From Dryocosmus kuriphilus (lineage: Eukaryota > Arthropoda > Insecta > Hymenoptera > Cynipidae): a DNA stretch of 64,000 nucleotides. The notes under the pieces were generated by a model that saw nothing but the letters and a program-made list of their open reading frames with translations, made no database searches and was not told where the DNA came from. The stretch is taken from contig CM076190.1 in the NCBI GenBank assembly GCA_038277395.1, positions 233,460,618 to 233,524,617 on the forward strand, in the 5' to 3' direction. Of the stretch, positions 44,500 through 55,900 are shown piece after piece (within the stretch, counting starts at the first letter, position 1; each line of letters opens with the position of its first letter). Made by a program: the position numbers and the translations under genes.

Positions 44500-44815
44500 C
44501 CTTTTCAGGACCACAATTATTTCACAACGAAGGGCATATTCTGCGCTTCAGACCTACTTTCCGTTAACAGGCTTTAAGCCCATAAACTGTTATCAATTTG
44601 GTGCCCCACACTGCCGGGCTGTCGAGCGAAGAGCGCTCGAACTACCACTCCAACAAGCCTCCCCGACCCTGCCGTTTCAACCACTCTATACCATGATCCG
44701 ACACAGCGACGTTGTTCATGGTTCGACATCCCCAAAATTATTTCAATCGAAGGGCATATCCTGCTCTTCAGACCTACTTTCCGTTAACAGGCTTTAAGCT
44801 CACAAGCTTTTATGT
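44500..44815. repeat. Partial direct duplication of the preceding segment
   Basis: CTTCAGACCTACTTTCCGTT and the flank AAGGGCATAT occur at about 44525-44575 and again at 44748-44800. GAGCGCTCGAACTACCAC near 44630 parallels CAACGCTCGAACTACCAC near 44120. The second copy lacks the middle of the ORF. Confidence 0.75.
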
Positions 44816-45129
44816 ATCAACTAAGTTTTGAAAAAGAGCATTAATTTAAAAAAAAAATAGTTGAACTTTCAAGCCTAATATTTAAATTTTTTATGAAATA
44901 TCATTCTTTAAAACAAGTAATTTGATTTATAATCATAAAATATTATATTCTCAAAAACAAAGAATAATTTTTCAACGTAATAGTTTAATGTATAACTGAA
45001 AAAGACCAATTTTTAATAAACTAGTTCAATTTTCACACAAAAATATGAGTTTTAAAAAAAAGTGTGTTTTTAGACGAACAGTTCAATTTTTAAGCAAAAA
45101 AATGATTTTTATACCAGAGATAGTTTGTT
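44816..45129. repeat. AT-rich degenerate repeat, no gene
   Basis: The same TTCAACCAAA-type texture as at 1500-5700. Confidence 0.55.
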
Positions 45130-45860
45130 AGCAAGCAGTAAAACTAAACACGGACAAGGATCCTAACATATGGTATAATTGTTTCAAAGTGAAATACAAA
45201 CTTGAATGGAATATATGTAAGGTCCTTCAAAAAATTAGAGATATAATATATTTAGCATAAAAAATGACGGAGGGAAAGACATGTGAAGTGTAACTATTGT
45301 AACATACGAGTATATGTTACACACACGTGCACGAATTTACTGCAAACTGTCTGAATTTAAATACCTTTTTAATAGAAAATGGTCAAATATAGTTACCCAC
45401 AAACTATTTGATACGAATTAATGAAAGTATTCTTTCAGTGAGCATACCTATATCTGCGCAGTAGGACGAAACACGTGGGACGATTGTAATATAGTGTAAT
45501 TGTTTCAGGGTGAAATACAAATTTTATTGGAAAATATGTTAAGTTCTACAAAAAATTAGAGAAGTAATATATTTTTATAAAAAAGAACAGAAGGAAAGAC
45601 ATTTGAAGTGAAATTTCAGTAACATATTGTGCCATACACGTATAGAGGTTTAACGCAACAGCTTTGGATTTGAACATTTTTTAAAAATAAAAAATGATCA
45701 AATATAATTGTCAGCGAACTATTTTATATGAACTAATAAAATCATTTTTTAATTAAAAATATAATTGCGCGACAAGACGAAACACGTGTAAGGATAGTAC
45801 AATATGGTGTAGTTGTTTCAAGGTGAAATACAAATCCGAATGGAGTATATGCTTTCCGGA
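45130..45860. repeat. Tandem repeat of about 315 bp, 2.5 copies
   Basis: The anchor GAAATACAAA falls at 45191, 45512 and 45825, giving periods of 321 and 313 bp. Other shared blocks are ATTAGAGA followed by a TAATATATTT stretch, and CGAAACACGTG. On the minus strand each copy encodes a short stretch containing FVFH-x-ET in an open local frame. The copy nearest the signal-peptide exon supplies the proposed exon 2. Confidence 0.85.
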
Positions 45861-45988
45861 AAAAAAGTGTTTGAACAGGCAAGATATTTAAAGATATGAT
45901 CAATTTGGTAATATAGAAAATTCTACTTACCAACAGAATCGAGAAATGCTACAAATATGAAAAACAGAACACAAACAAAAGCTCCCAT
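45742..45988 (-). CDS. Candidate two-exon gene for a small secreted peptide
   Basis: Exon 1 (45988-45931) encodes MGAFVCVLFFIFVAFLDSV, a textbook signal peptide, and ends in phase 1 at a GTAAGT donor (45930-45925). A 79-nt intron ends at CCGGAAAG with a T-run before it. Exon 2 (45851-45742) then keeps the frame: AYTPFGFVFHLETTTPYCT, then ILTRVSSCRAI, and a short tail to TGA. The product would be about 56 residues, with a mature part of about 37 holding two cysteines nine positions apart that could form one disulfide. A TATA-like TTTTATATT lies about 160 nt upstream of the ATG. Secretion is inferred from the signal sequence. Venom, salivary or antimicrobial roles are possible but unsupported. 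Two further exon-2-like copies lie downstream. Confidence 0.5.
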
Positions 45989-46148
45989 TTTGCTTGATAC
46001 AGAGTGCCAAATTGTAAAGCACTCCTTGAGCTTCAATCGCTTCTAAATACACTAACCGAAACCTCATTGTTTACAAAAGTGATTCTCTGAATTCAGGCGA
46101 GATGATGGACTTAAGAGAATAAATCGTTGCGCAAAGAACATTTTTCCC

Positions 46149-46157
46149 AATATAAAA
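46149..46157 (-). promoter_or_regulatory. TATA-like box upstream of the secreted-peptide ORF
   Basis: TTTTATATT on the minus strand, about 160 nt 5' of the ATG at 45988. It would fit a leader of about 130 nt. In AT-rich DNA such a match is weak evidence. Confidence 0.25.
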
Positions 46158-46499
46158 TGAGCGCACTGTATTTACTTTCCTTGAAATATAGATGTACTCG
46201 AATACTGCAAATCGCCCCGATTTTCTGAGGCCACGTTTCTTGCTCTGACATGTTAAAAAAACATTTCGGTTAAAACAGGAAAAACTAGCTATATTTATAT
46301 TTTTTTGGATTTTTCGAATGTCGCTCTCGTTTTAGTATACTTTATTACCTGTTAACCAGTTTTGTTTATTCTTTATTAATAACTGCAGAAAATAAAAATT
46401 CTCTCTCTATTTAGAGTTAATTTTTAAAGAACACTTTTCTTTTCAAAAAACATCTCCTTTTTCTCGTTTTTCTCGTCTTTTACTTAAACGTGGGCTAAA

Positions 46500-46794
46500 T
46501 TAATGAAATCCTACAAGAAACCAGGTATTGTTGGCTGAAAAAAAAACATTCTTGGATTGAAAATCCAAAAATTTTGTCGACAATTGAACTATTTTCAGCT
46601 AAAAATTATATCTTTTGCTTCAAAAGTCAATTATTACAGGTTTGTATGAGAATTTGTTTTCATTGGTTGAGAAGTTTTTGCTGTTGAAGATATATATATT
46701 ATTTATTGAAAATAGATTGTTTGTTTGAAAATGTAATTTTTTAATGAAAAAAGAATATTTTTGTTAAACTTAGTTTTCCCTTTTGTTGAAAATA

Positions 46795-46796
<2 letters not shown>
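46500..46796. repeat. AT-rich degenerate repeat, no gene
   Basis: TTGAAAAT and TTGAAAATCC-type motifs; the same family as at 1500-5700. 46160-46500 has nothing recognisable. Confidence 0.5.

Positions 46797-46872
<76 letters not shown>
46797..46872. repeat. Long (TA)n microsatellite
   Basis: About 37 TA dinucleotides with one early interruption. The Tyr/Ile reading frames it creates are artefacts. Confidence 0.97.
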
Positions 46873-46877
<5 letters not shown>

Positions 46878-47139
46878 TATATTGCAACCTGAATTTCAAA
46901 TTAATTTTATCTTCAGGTTTAACGTTAACCATAACCTTCAGGTTCGCCTCAAGGTCACACTTGTTTTTTTAAATGGGACCCCCCATTTTTTATTGCGGAT
47001 TTGGACAGAGCAGGAAATTCTACCTTCAAGTGTAACTTTATCCATAATCATACTCTTGGCCTTGAACCAGGCTTTCGAGGTCATTTTGAAAAGATATCTT
47101 CAGGAATTTTGAAAAATTCCAGCCACTATAGGGTACCTT

Positions 47140-47230
47140 CTAGCGATCCCAGTCAGTTAAGGCAAGGCTAGCGATGCCGGCCAGTCGAGGCAAGGCTGAC
47201 GATCCCGGCCAGTTAAGGCAAGGCTTACAA
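47140..47230. repeat. Three-copy 28-bp minisatellite
   Basis: Units of AGCGATCCCGGCCAGT followed by TAAGGCAAGGCT. The inverted relative at 49316-49500 has more, and more varied, units. Confidence 0.85.
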
Positions 47231-48208
47231 CCTGTATTCATAATGATCTCCACCAAAATCCTGGCAGATTCCTAGACGAACATAAAAATTTTCTATCGCC
47301 CTCCTTATCATATCAGGTGTAATATCAGCGCAAGGATTGACTATTTTTTGTCTTAGATCTTCTAAATCTCGTGGCTTAGTAACGTACACTTTGTTTTTTA
47401 TGTAGCACCAACGAAAAAAGTCAAGTCGAGTCGGATCAGAAAACCTGGCTGGCTACTCAATAATTTCTCTGCGACCTATACAACGATTGCTAAATACTAC
47501 ATCCAGGTTGTTCCACACAATCACCAGAAATGAACAGGCGCACCATCATGCTGATACCAAACCTCAATAAAATTATCACTAGCTATTTCCTGAATTGGTG
47601 GGACTATTTGCTCCTGCAGTAATTCCAGATATCTTGGTCCATCTAAATTTCCGTCTATGAAAGAAGGGCCAACTATTAGATCCCTAAAAATGCGTGCCCA
47701 AACATTCAATTTTTGCGGATATTGCGTGTGATGTTCACGTAGCCAATGAGGACTCTCATTGATCCAATATCTGAAATTGTGGCGATTTACTTCACAGTAA
47801 TTTGAAACGTTGATTCGTCTGAAAAAATGATAGGTGACTGAAAATTAGGATTCTGAACAATTCTTTGCATCATGTTCTCACAAAATTCAACTCGAAGGTG
47901 AAAACCATTTCATTTATTAGAGAGAGAGAGAGTTAAATACGGATCCTCGACAAAGACTGGGACACTTCCATTTGCCGCTCTTCTGAGGTTTCAGTTTTTA
48001 GCCTTCCAGATTTTGAACGGTTCTTATTAGTCCCTGTTTCTTTAAATCTCCTGAAAGCTTCACAGACACTGGATTTGCTAATACCTCTTAAGCCTTCTCG
48101 AAGCGTTTCATTAAATAACTGCACTACTTCGTCATACGACCCACATCTATCAACCCAACCTCTGATCATTAAAGAAGAAACTCTCTCTTTTTCTGCTAGA
48201 GAAGTCAT
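47225..48208 (-). pseudogene. Mariner-like transposase, second copy, decayed
   Basis: From the ATG at 48208: MTSLAEKERVSSLMIRGWVD (the helical N-terminal region), then GISKSSVCEAFRRFKETG (HTH-like), and a break near 47935 beside a short (AG)n tract. The middle reads VWARIFRDLIVGP and FIDGNLDGPRYLELL, then WYQHDGAPVHF with the second catalytic Asp. After another shift, CIGRREIIE is followed by a stop, then RLDFFRWCYIKNKVYVTKP, DLRQKIVNPCADITPDMIR and FYVRLGICQDFGG, ending at TAA 47225. RLDFF holds the third catalytic Asp. Several breaks make it inactive. It is the same family as 1-852. Confidence 0.85.
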
Positions 48209-49060
48209 GGGGAATGACAGAAATAAAATAACAAACTTCAAAAACTCCCACGAGGAACTATTAAGAAACAGCAATTGCGCGCCCCAAACAAAGGACTTTT
48301 CGAATATCCTAAGAAGAAGAAGTATTGAAAAGCAGCAACTGCCCCAAAAAATGTAAACTCCCCTATCTATCCTGAAAAAAAACTGTTAGAGAGGAAGCCA
48401 GCAAAAGTAGCTGTCTTTCAAATATCCTCAAGAGGCATACTTTAGAGTACGTTACACGGTTGACGGACAAGATTTTCAAAAAATCGACCAATTTCCTCCC
48501 AAATTTGGTGTGTGGAGGTTTTTTGGATCGCTGATTGCGAATCCGAAATCAGTTTTTGAAAATTATTAATCCAAGATGGTGGACCCAGGACGGCGGATAA
48601 GAGTTTCAAGAAACTAACTAACTTACGCCAAATATCGTGTAAAATTGTGACCAATAAGAATCATCCAAAATTTGACAGGGATTGCTAGGAGGTGCTCTAC
48701 GGTGGCTGGAATTTTCCAAAACACTTAAAAAAATCTTTTTAAAATGACCCGGAATGCCTGGTTCAAGGCCAAGAGCATGATTATGGATAAATTCACACTT
48801 GAAGATAAAATTTCCTGATCTTTCCAAATCCGCAATAAAAATTATGGTTCCCATTGGAAAAGACAAGCTTTTCCTTGGAACGACTTTGAAAATCAAGGTC
48901 AAGGTTAAACATGATGGTAAAATTTCCTGCTCTTTCCACATTCACAATGAAAAATAGCGGTTCCCATTTGAAAAAACAAGCTTGACCTTGAAATGTCGTT
49001 CAAGGTTATTCCAATCTCAAACTTGCTTTTTAATGGAAACTCCCATTCTTAATTGCTGAT

Positions 49061-49315
49061 TTGGAAAGAGAAGGAAATTTTACGTTCAAGTATGACCTTG
49101 ATCATGTCCTTGACCGTGACCTTCAAAGTCATTCCAAGGTCACGCTTGCTTTTTCAAATGTTAAACCACGAGATTTCGAAGATCTAAGACAAAAAATAGT
49201 CAATGCTTGCGCTGATATTACACTTGATATGATAAGGAGTGAGATAGAAAATTTTTATGCCCGTCTAGGAATCTGCCACGACTTTGGTGGAGAACATTTT
49301 GAACACAGGTTGTAA
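49061..49315 (+). pseudogene. Inverted copy of the mariner-like transposase tail
   Basis: In frame after unrelated N-terminal sequence, KPRDFEDLRQKIVNACAD, then ITLDMIRSEIENFYARLG and FGGEHFEHRL end at TAA 49313. This is the same tail as at 47225-47390 but on the opposite strand, inside the other inverted flank. It carries no catalytic residue. The first part of the frame (YDLDHVLDRDLQSHS) derives from TGACCTT-rich repeat. Confidence 0.8.
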
Positions 49316-49500
49316 GCCTTGCCTTAACTGGCCGGGATCGTTCGCCTTGTCTTAACTGGATGGACCATCTTCTTGCCTTAACTGCATGGGATCGTTAGCC
49401 TTCTCTTAACTGGACAGATCATCTCCTTGCCTTAACTGACTGCGATCGTTATCCTTGTCTTAACTGGAAGGACCATTGTCTTGCCTTCAGTGTCTGGGAG
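49316..49500. repeat. Minisatellite of CTTGCCTTAACTGG units
   Basis: About seven 28-30 bp units with GGATCGTT or GGACCAT variants, inverted relative to 47140-47230. Confidence 0.85.
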
Positions 49501-50089
49501 CGCTAGGAGCTACCCTACAGTGTCTGGAGTTTTTCAAAATTCTTCAAAAAGTCTTTTTAAAATAACCTTGAAAGCCTGGCTCAAAGCCAAGAGCATGATA
49601 ATGGATAAAGTCGCACTTGAAGGTAAAATTTCCTGCACTTTCCAAATCCGCAATAAAAAATTGCGATGCCCATTTGAAAAAACAAGCATGACCTTGGAAT
49701 GACCTTGAAGGACGCGGCCAAGGTTAAACTTGAAGATAAAATCAGCCGCTCTTTCCACAACCACAGTGAAAAATAGGGACTTGAACGTGAAATTTCCTGC
49801 TCGTTCCAAATATGCAATAAGAGGAAAAAATTACACTAAAATTCTCTGGAATCTACTGGAAGTTTTCTTCACTTTTTCTTTTTCTTTTTCATTTTAGAAT
49901 TTGAAAGAAGGTTATATATATATGAGAAATAAAGACTACTTCAAGTCTATTCCAATGATTGTTATCATTTGAAAAATTTTTATATTTTAAGACAAGAATC
50001 AGTAATAAATTTTTATCATTTTCAAATTAAAATATTTTCGCATTCCATGATTTAAAAACCTGACAACTTAATTATAATAATTTCTGTCC

Positions 50090-50885
50090 TATAAATAAAT
50101 TTTGTAGCTCTTTCCAAGATGAACAATTCTGCTTGTTAAGATTTTCTCATATCTTGCATAGTTTCCCTGAAAAGTGGTTTTCTTTATATTTCATAATATG
50201 TTTCACGAATAACTCGAAAACTCCGCGTCTGCTCAAAAAAATGATAGAGAATAAATTTGTAGACCCTTTTGAGTCGAACAACTTTGCTTATCATCATTTT
50301 TTCGTAGCTTGCAAAGTTTGGCGGGAAATTTGAAATTTTTAATTCACAATAACGTTTTATCGATTAAAACAAAAACCGGGCAGTTTATCAAAAAATTCTT
50401 GAAACAAAATTTTCAGATCTTTTTGAACTAAACAACTTTCTTCTCCACCATTTTTTCGTAATACTTTGGCGGGAAGCCAGAGTTATTTAATTTCAATAAC
50501 GCTTTCTTGATTAAAACAAAAGCCGTTCATTTTATCAAAAAACGGTTAAGACGAAATTTGTAGATTTTTTTGAGGTCAACAATTCTACTTTGTTACATTT
50601 TTTTATCTCTCATAATTTAGGAGGAAAATGGATTTTTTGTTTCTGTCCAAACCGTTTTTGATGGATAAAACCATAACCGTTGGTAAAAACCGCTAGTTAA
50701 CGAACGCACTCTTTCTTTTTATCCTCTAAAGAAGTGTACCAAAGCTCAATCCAATCCGATTAGTCGTTAGAAAGTTATCGTGGGAACAGGCTACGACAAC
50801 GATGAGAACAGACAGACAGAGACCGTCGTAAAAACTGTTTTTTCGGATTTAGGTCTGAAAACGTGGAGATTTCATGAAATCCGCG
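50090..50885 (-). repeat. Dispersed repeat RA, copy 3, inverted and truncated
   Basis: On the minus strand it starts with TTTTTACGACGGTCTCTGTC and GATAACTTTCTAACGACTAA, followed by the internal about 155-bp repeats. It ends at about 50090 without the GC-rich hairpin module. 49820-50090 holds no recognisable feature. Confidence 0.78.
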
Positions 50886-52222
50886 AATGTCAAATTTTAC
50901 ATAAATCTAATATCTTCTCTGATGAGAAAGCAAACATTTTTCGTCATTTTGACATTGACAGATAAAACTCGTTTTATATTCCGTAATTTATGTTTAATCA
51001 CCTTCACTCGGCTTGAAAGATAAAGAAGACAGAAATTTCATATCTTATTATATAAAAAAATTGAGTGTTGAGAAAAATGAAAATATTCCCCACTTTCACG
51101 TTTGAATTGTATTCGATGAGAATTTTGATATATTTCTCAATTCTAATTAATCAATTTAAAAATTTATCCTAAATGCTGGCCAGGCCACGATCCTTTAAAA
51201 TTTGAAAGACTTATACTTGTACTATTTTAGATCGAGAAAGCTGATGAAACTTTCCAAATTCTCACTTAAAAATTCGACGTTTTTCAAACTAGTTGTTAAG
51301 AGCGGTTGAAACTGAAATATAAATTTGCTCAATTGGAAAAATTGAGAAAAATATAACTTAAATTCATTGTTGAAGATTTTGGAATAGAAAGCACGTGAAA
51401 TGGAAATTGCTTATTTGAAATATTTAGGGCTGTATGTTTAAATAATTTTAATAATTATGAACGAAAGATTTATAAATTAGATAATTTCAAGTCATAAAAG
51501 TTTGTAATTGGATGTGGCATTGTTTAAAAATTTTTAGTTTAATTGTTTAAATTGAGTAATTACATATTCAAATATTCAGAATGGAACATTCTCAGATTTG
51601 AAGATAGTCTATGTGTTCATTAAGGCTTTAAATTAATTAATTTATACCATGATATATAAAATCGACATAAACGCTTAATCAAGAAACACGATTGCGTGAC
51701 ATATTTTTAACTTTATTGAATTATCATGAGGCCACACGCTAAAAAGTAAATGCTGCTGATCAGAATTTAAATTCTGATGATCGGAATCTGCGATTCTGCA
51801 TTCTGCCTTCGGGGCAAAAAATTCTGTTCATCAGAATCACGCGATACTGATCTAAGCTAACGTCAGGTTCTAATAATCAGAAAAATATATTCTGTTCTTC
51901 AGTAGCTGCGGAACTCGAATTCACATATTTAAGTGCTTCTCATCAGCCAAGAGATTCTGGTAGACAGAAACTTTCAAGATTGAACGCGCAACTAGCGATT
52001 CTGATCATCAGAATTTGAGATTCTGATGGAAGCTTGACGAGTTGAGCGTTTTGCTTTCACTGCGCGCGATAGGCTGTTACGTCGCAATATTTCTTATTAA
52101 TTCATATATTGTCAACTGAATTTTGAAAATTACAAAAAAATAAAAAGCGAAACTCTTTTTTGGTAATTAAGACAACTTTCATTATGAAAAACGGGTTCTT
52201 ACATGATTTTCGAAGTTCTCTT
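50886..52222. other. No gene; satellite-like motifs at 51760-52030
   Basis: Mostly AT-rich unique sequence. At 51760-52030 the motifs GAATTTAAATTCTGATGATC, TTCTGTTCATCAGAATC and TTCTGATCATCAGAATTTGA recall the core of the satellite at 53000-64000, but they are not tandem and not spaced at 163 bp. Confidence 0.5.
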
Positions 52223-52315
52223 TGACGACGGGGAGAATCGAACTCGCTTACCCTAGGTTTACAAACTAACTTATACTATATCGCACGCAACTTAACCGCA
52301 TAGACTATCGAGGTA
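52223..52315 (-). repeat. tRNA-like sequence (SINE head or tRNA pseudogene)
   Basis: On the minus strand an A-box-like TAGTCTATGCGG (52307-52296) and a B-box-like GAGTTCGATTCTC (52245-52233) have tRNA-like order and spacing. The expected acceptor arms (ACCTCGA and GTCGTCA) do not pair, and no clean anticodon arm forms. It is therefore not an intact tRNA gene. A Pol III promoter of a SINE is the more likely reading. Confidence 0.4.
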
Positions 52316-52984
52316 CATATGGAAACAGGTAAAAAATCTTAACTACTTGAAGACTTGATTCTTCTGTATTTCTCAAAACGACAAATAATTTAATTAGTGA
52401 CTCTGAATATAGAAGCTTCATAGAAATATATAAAGTAAAAGGAATAATATTGGAGTAAATTAAATAAAAACCTGATGTGAAAGAATTTGTTGTCTCTTTT
52501 GGTGCATAATTCTTCTGAAATTTTGTATAAGTTTTATTATTGTTTCCTGATATGTTAGTTTTATACAATTGAATTTTTTTGTTTTTCTCTATAATTGTTC
52601 GCTTTTTTTGGCTAGTGTATATAAAATTGTATTGTTTCGTTCTATCTGTTACATTTTTTTGAAATATATTGCATCATAATTGTATGTGGAAATCTGCTTC
52701 AATAATGCGATTGTACAAGTTTGAATCAACCCATCTCCAAAAATCCTTAAGGAAATTCCTTGGTGTAATTTCCTCTGTTCCTTAACCAGTAAATGATAAC
52801 ATCCATCTGTGGGACGGATATAGTTAACATTTTTTTTTACTCTTGGAAGCGTAATTATCGGTTTGAAACCTCATTCTTCTAGATATGCCTCAGCTAATCC
52901 TTTATCTTGGTTATGTCTGTTTGGCTGTGACGTACTTGTCAGCAGAAACTTTTGAATGTTGCGTTTCAATATCTTTATTCTTTA
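52316..52984. other. No gene recognised
   Basis: AT-rich sequence with no domain, repeat or RNA signal that I can support. It leads directly into the satellite. Confidence 0.5.
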
Positions 52985-55900
52985 GGAGTAGTATTCGATA
53001 TTCTGATGATCACAATCTCAAACACTGCTCCGCAGCAACGATTTTCCCGAAGCGTGCGTCACTGATATACAGCATTGAAAAATTCTGAGCTTCAGTATAA
53101 AAAGTTCTGATGATCAGATTTTCTCGGCGCCGACGGCCAGGCGTGATGATCATCAGAATTTAAATTCTGAGCAGCAGTATCTCGAATACTGCTCCGCAGC
53201 AACGATTTTGCCGAAGCGTTCGTCACTGATATACAGTATTGAAAAACTCTGAGCTTCAGTATAAAAGTTCTGATGATCAGAATTTTTCGGCGCTGACGGC
53301 AAGGCGTAATAATCATCCGAATTTAAATTCTGATCAGTACTATCTCGAAATGCTGCTCCGCAGCAACGATTTTGCCGAAGCGTTCGTCACTGATATACAG
53401 TATTGAAAAATTCTGAGCTTCAGTATAAAAGTTCTGATGATCAGAATTTTTCGGCGCTGAAGGCAAGGCGTGATGATCATCAGAATTTAAATTCTGATTA
53501 GTACTATCTCGAATACTGCTCCGCAGCAACGATTTTGCCGAACCGCTCGTCACTGATATACAGTATTGAAAAATTCTGAGCTTCAGTATAAAAAGTTCTG
53601 ATGATCAGAATTTTTCGGCGCTGACGGCAAGGTGTGATGATCATCAGAATATAAAATTTGATCAGTACTATCTCGAATACTGCTCCGCAGCAACGATTTT
53701 GCCGAAGCGTGCGTCACTGATATACAGTATTAAAAAATTCTGAGCTTCAGTATAAAAGTTCTGATGATCAGAATTTTTCGGCGCTGACGGCAAGGCGTGT
53801 TGATGATCATCTGAATTTAAATTCTGATCAGCAGTATCTCGAATACAGCTCCGCAGCAACGATTTTGCCGAAGCGTGCGTCACTGATATACAGTATTAAA
53901 AAATTCTGAGCTTCAGTATAAAAGTTCTGATGATCAGAATTTTTCGGCACCGACGGCAAGGCGTGATGATCATCAGAATTTAAATTCTGATCCGTGCTAT
54001 CTCGAATAATGCCCGCAGCAACGATTTTGCCCGAAGCGTTCGTCACTGATATACAGTATTGAACAATTCTGAGCTTCAGTATAAAAGTTCTGATGATCAG
54101 AATTTTTCGTCACCGACGGCAAGGCGGATGATCATCAGAATTTAAATTCTGATCAGCACTATCTCGAATGGAGCTCCGCAGCAACGATTTTTCCGAAGCG
54201 TTCGTCACTGATATACAGTATTGAACAACTCTGAGCTTCAGTATAAAAGTTCTGGTGATCATAATTTTTCGGCGCTGACGGCAAGGCGTGATGATCATCA
54301 GAATTTAAATTCTGATCAGTACTATCTCGAATACTGCTCCGCAGCAACGATTTTGCCGAAGCGTTCGTCACTGATATACAGTATTGAAAAATTCTGAGCT
54401 TCAGTATAAAAGTTCTGATGATCAGAATTTTTCGGCGCTGAAGGCAAGGCGTGATGATCATCAGAATTTAAATTCTGATTCAGTACTATCTCGAATACTG
54501 CTCCGCAGCAACGATTTTGCCGAACCGTTCGTCACTGATATACAGTATTAAAAAATTCTGAGCTTCAGTATAAAAAGTTCTGATGATCAGAATTTTTCGG
54601 CACCGACGGCAAGGCGGGATGATCATCAGAATTTAAATTCTGATCAGCATCTATCTCGAATGGAGCTCCGCAGCAACGATTTTTGCCGAAGTGTTCGTCA
54701 CTGATATACAGTATTGAACAACTCTGAGCTTCAGTATAAAAGTTCTGGTGATCATAATTTTTCGGCGCTGACGGCAAAGCGTGATGATCATCAGAATTTA
54801 AATTCTGATCAGTACTATCTCGAATACTGCTCCGCAGCAACGATTTTCCCGAAGCGTGCGTCACTGATATACAGCATTGAAAAATTCTGAGCTTCAGTAT
54901 AAAAAGTTCTGATGATCAGAATTTTTCGGCGCCGACGGCAGGCGTGACGATCATCAGAATTTAAATTCTGATCAGCAGTATCTCGAATACTGCTCCGCAG
55001 CAACGATTTTGCCGAAGCGTGCGTCACTGATATAGAGTATCAAAAAATTCTGAGCTTCAGTAAAAAAGTTCTGATGATCAGAATTTTTCGGCGCTGACGG
55101 CAAGGCGTAATAATCATCAGAACTTAAATTCTGATCAGTACTATATCGAATGCTGCTCCGCAGCGACGATTTTGCCGAAGCGTTCGTCACTGATATACAG
55201 TATTGAAAAATTCTGAGCTTCAGTATAAAAGTTCTGATGATCAGAATTTTTCGGCGCTGAAGGCAAGGCGTGATGATCATCAGAATTTAAATTCTGATCA
55301 GTACTATCTCGAATACTGCTCCGCAGCAACGATTTTGCCGAACCGTTCGTCACTGATATACAGTATTGAAAAATTCTGAGCTTCAGTATAAAAGCTCTGA
55401 TGATCAGAATTTTTCGGCGACTGACGGCAAGGTGTGATGATCATCAGAATTTAAATTTTGATCATCAGCACTATCTCGAATACTGCTCCGCAGCAACGAT
55501 TTTGCCGAAGCGTTCGTCACTGATATACAGTATTGAAAAATTCTGAGCTTCAGTATAAAAGTTCTGATGATCAGAATTTTTCGGCGCTGAAGGCAAGGCG
55601 TGATGATCATCAGAATTTAAATTCTGATCAGTACTATCTCGAATACTGCTCCGCAGCAACGATTTTGCCAAAAGCGTCGTCGTCACTGATATACAGTATT
55701 GAAAAATTCTGAGCTTCAGTATAAAAGTTCTGATGATCAGAATTTTTCGGCGCTGACGGCAAGGCGTGATGATCATCAGAATTTAAATTTTGATCAGCAG
55801 TACTATCTCGAATACTGCTCCGCAGCAACGATTTTGCCGAAGCGTTCGTCACTGATATACAGTATTGAACAATTCTGAGCTTCCGTATAAAAGTTCTGAT

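Larger units (their letters stand above)
46895..49815 (-). mobile_element. Mariner-like element with long inverted flanks
   Basis: 46990-47390 matches the complement of about 49165-49690. The shared order is a GCGGATTTGGA block, CATTATC/GATAATGG, a Tyr/Phe-poor spacer, a minisatellite with TTAAGGCAAGGCT, and the coding tail of the transposase. The main transposase remnant lies between on the minus strand. Extra copies of the TTTCCTGCTCTTTCCA block occur at about 48815, 48925 and 49790. Outer ends are approximate and no target duplication was found. Confidence 0.75.

Noticed and set aside
46741..47112. ORFs with long Tyr-Ile repeats
   Set aside because: They are produced by the (TA)n tract. 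The C-terminal part is transposon flank.
52223..52315. Functional tRNA gene
   Set aside because: A- and B-box-like sequences are present, but acceptor arms do not pair and no clean anticodon arm forms.
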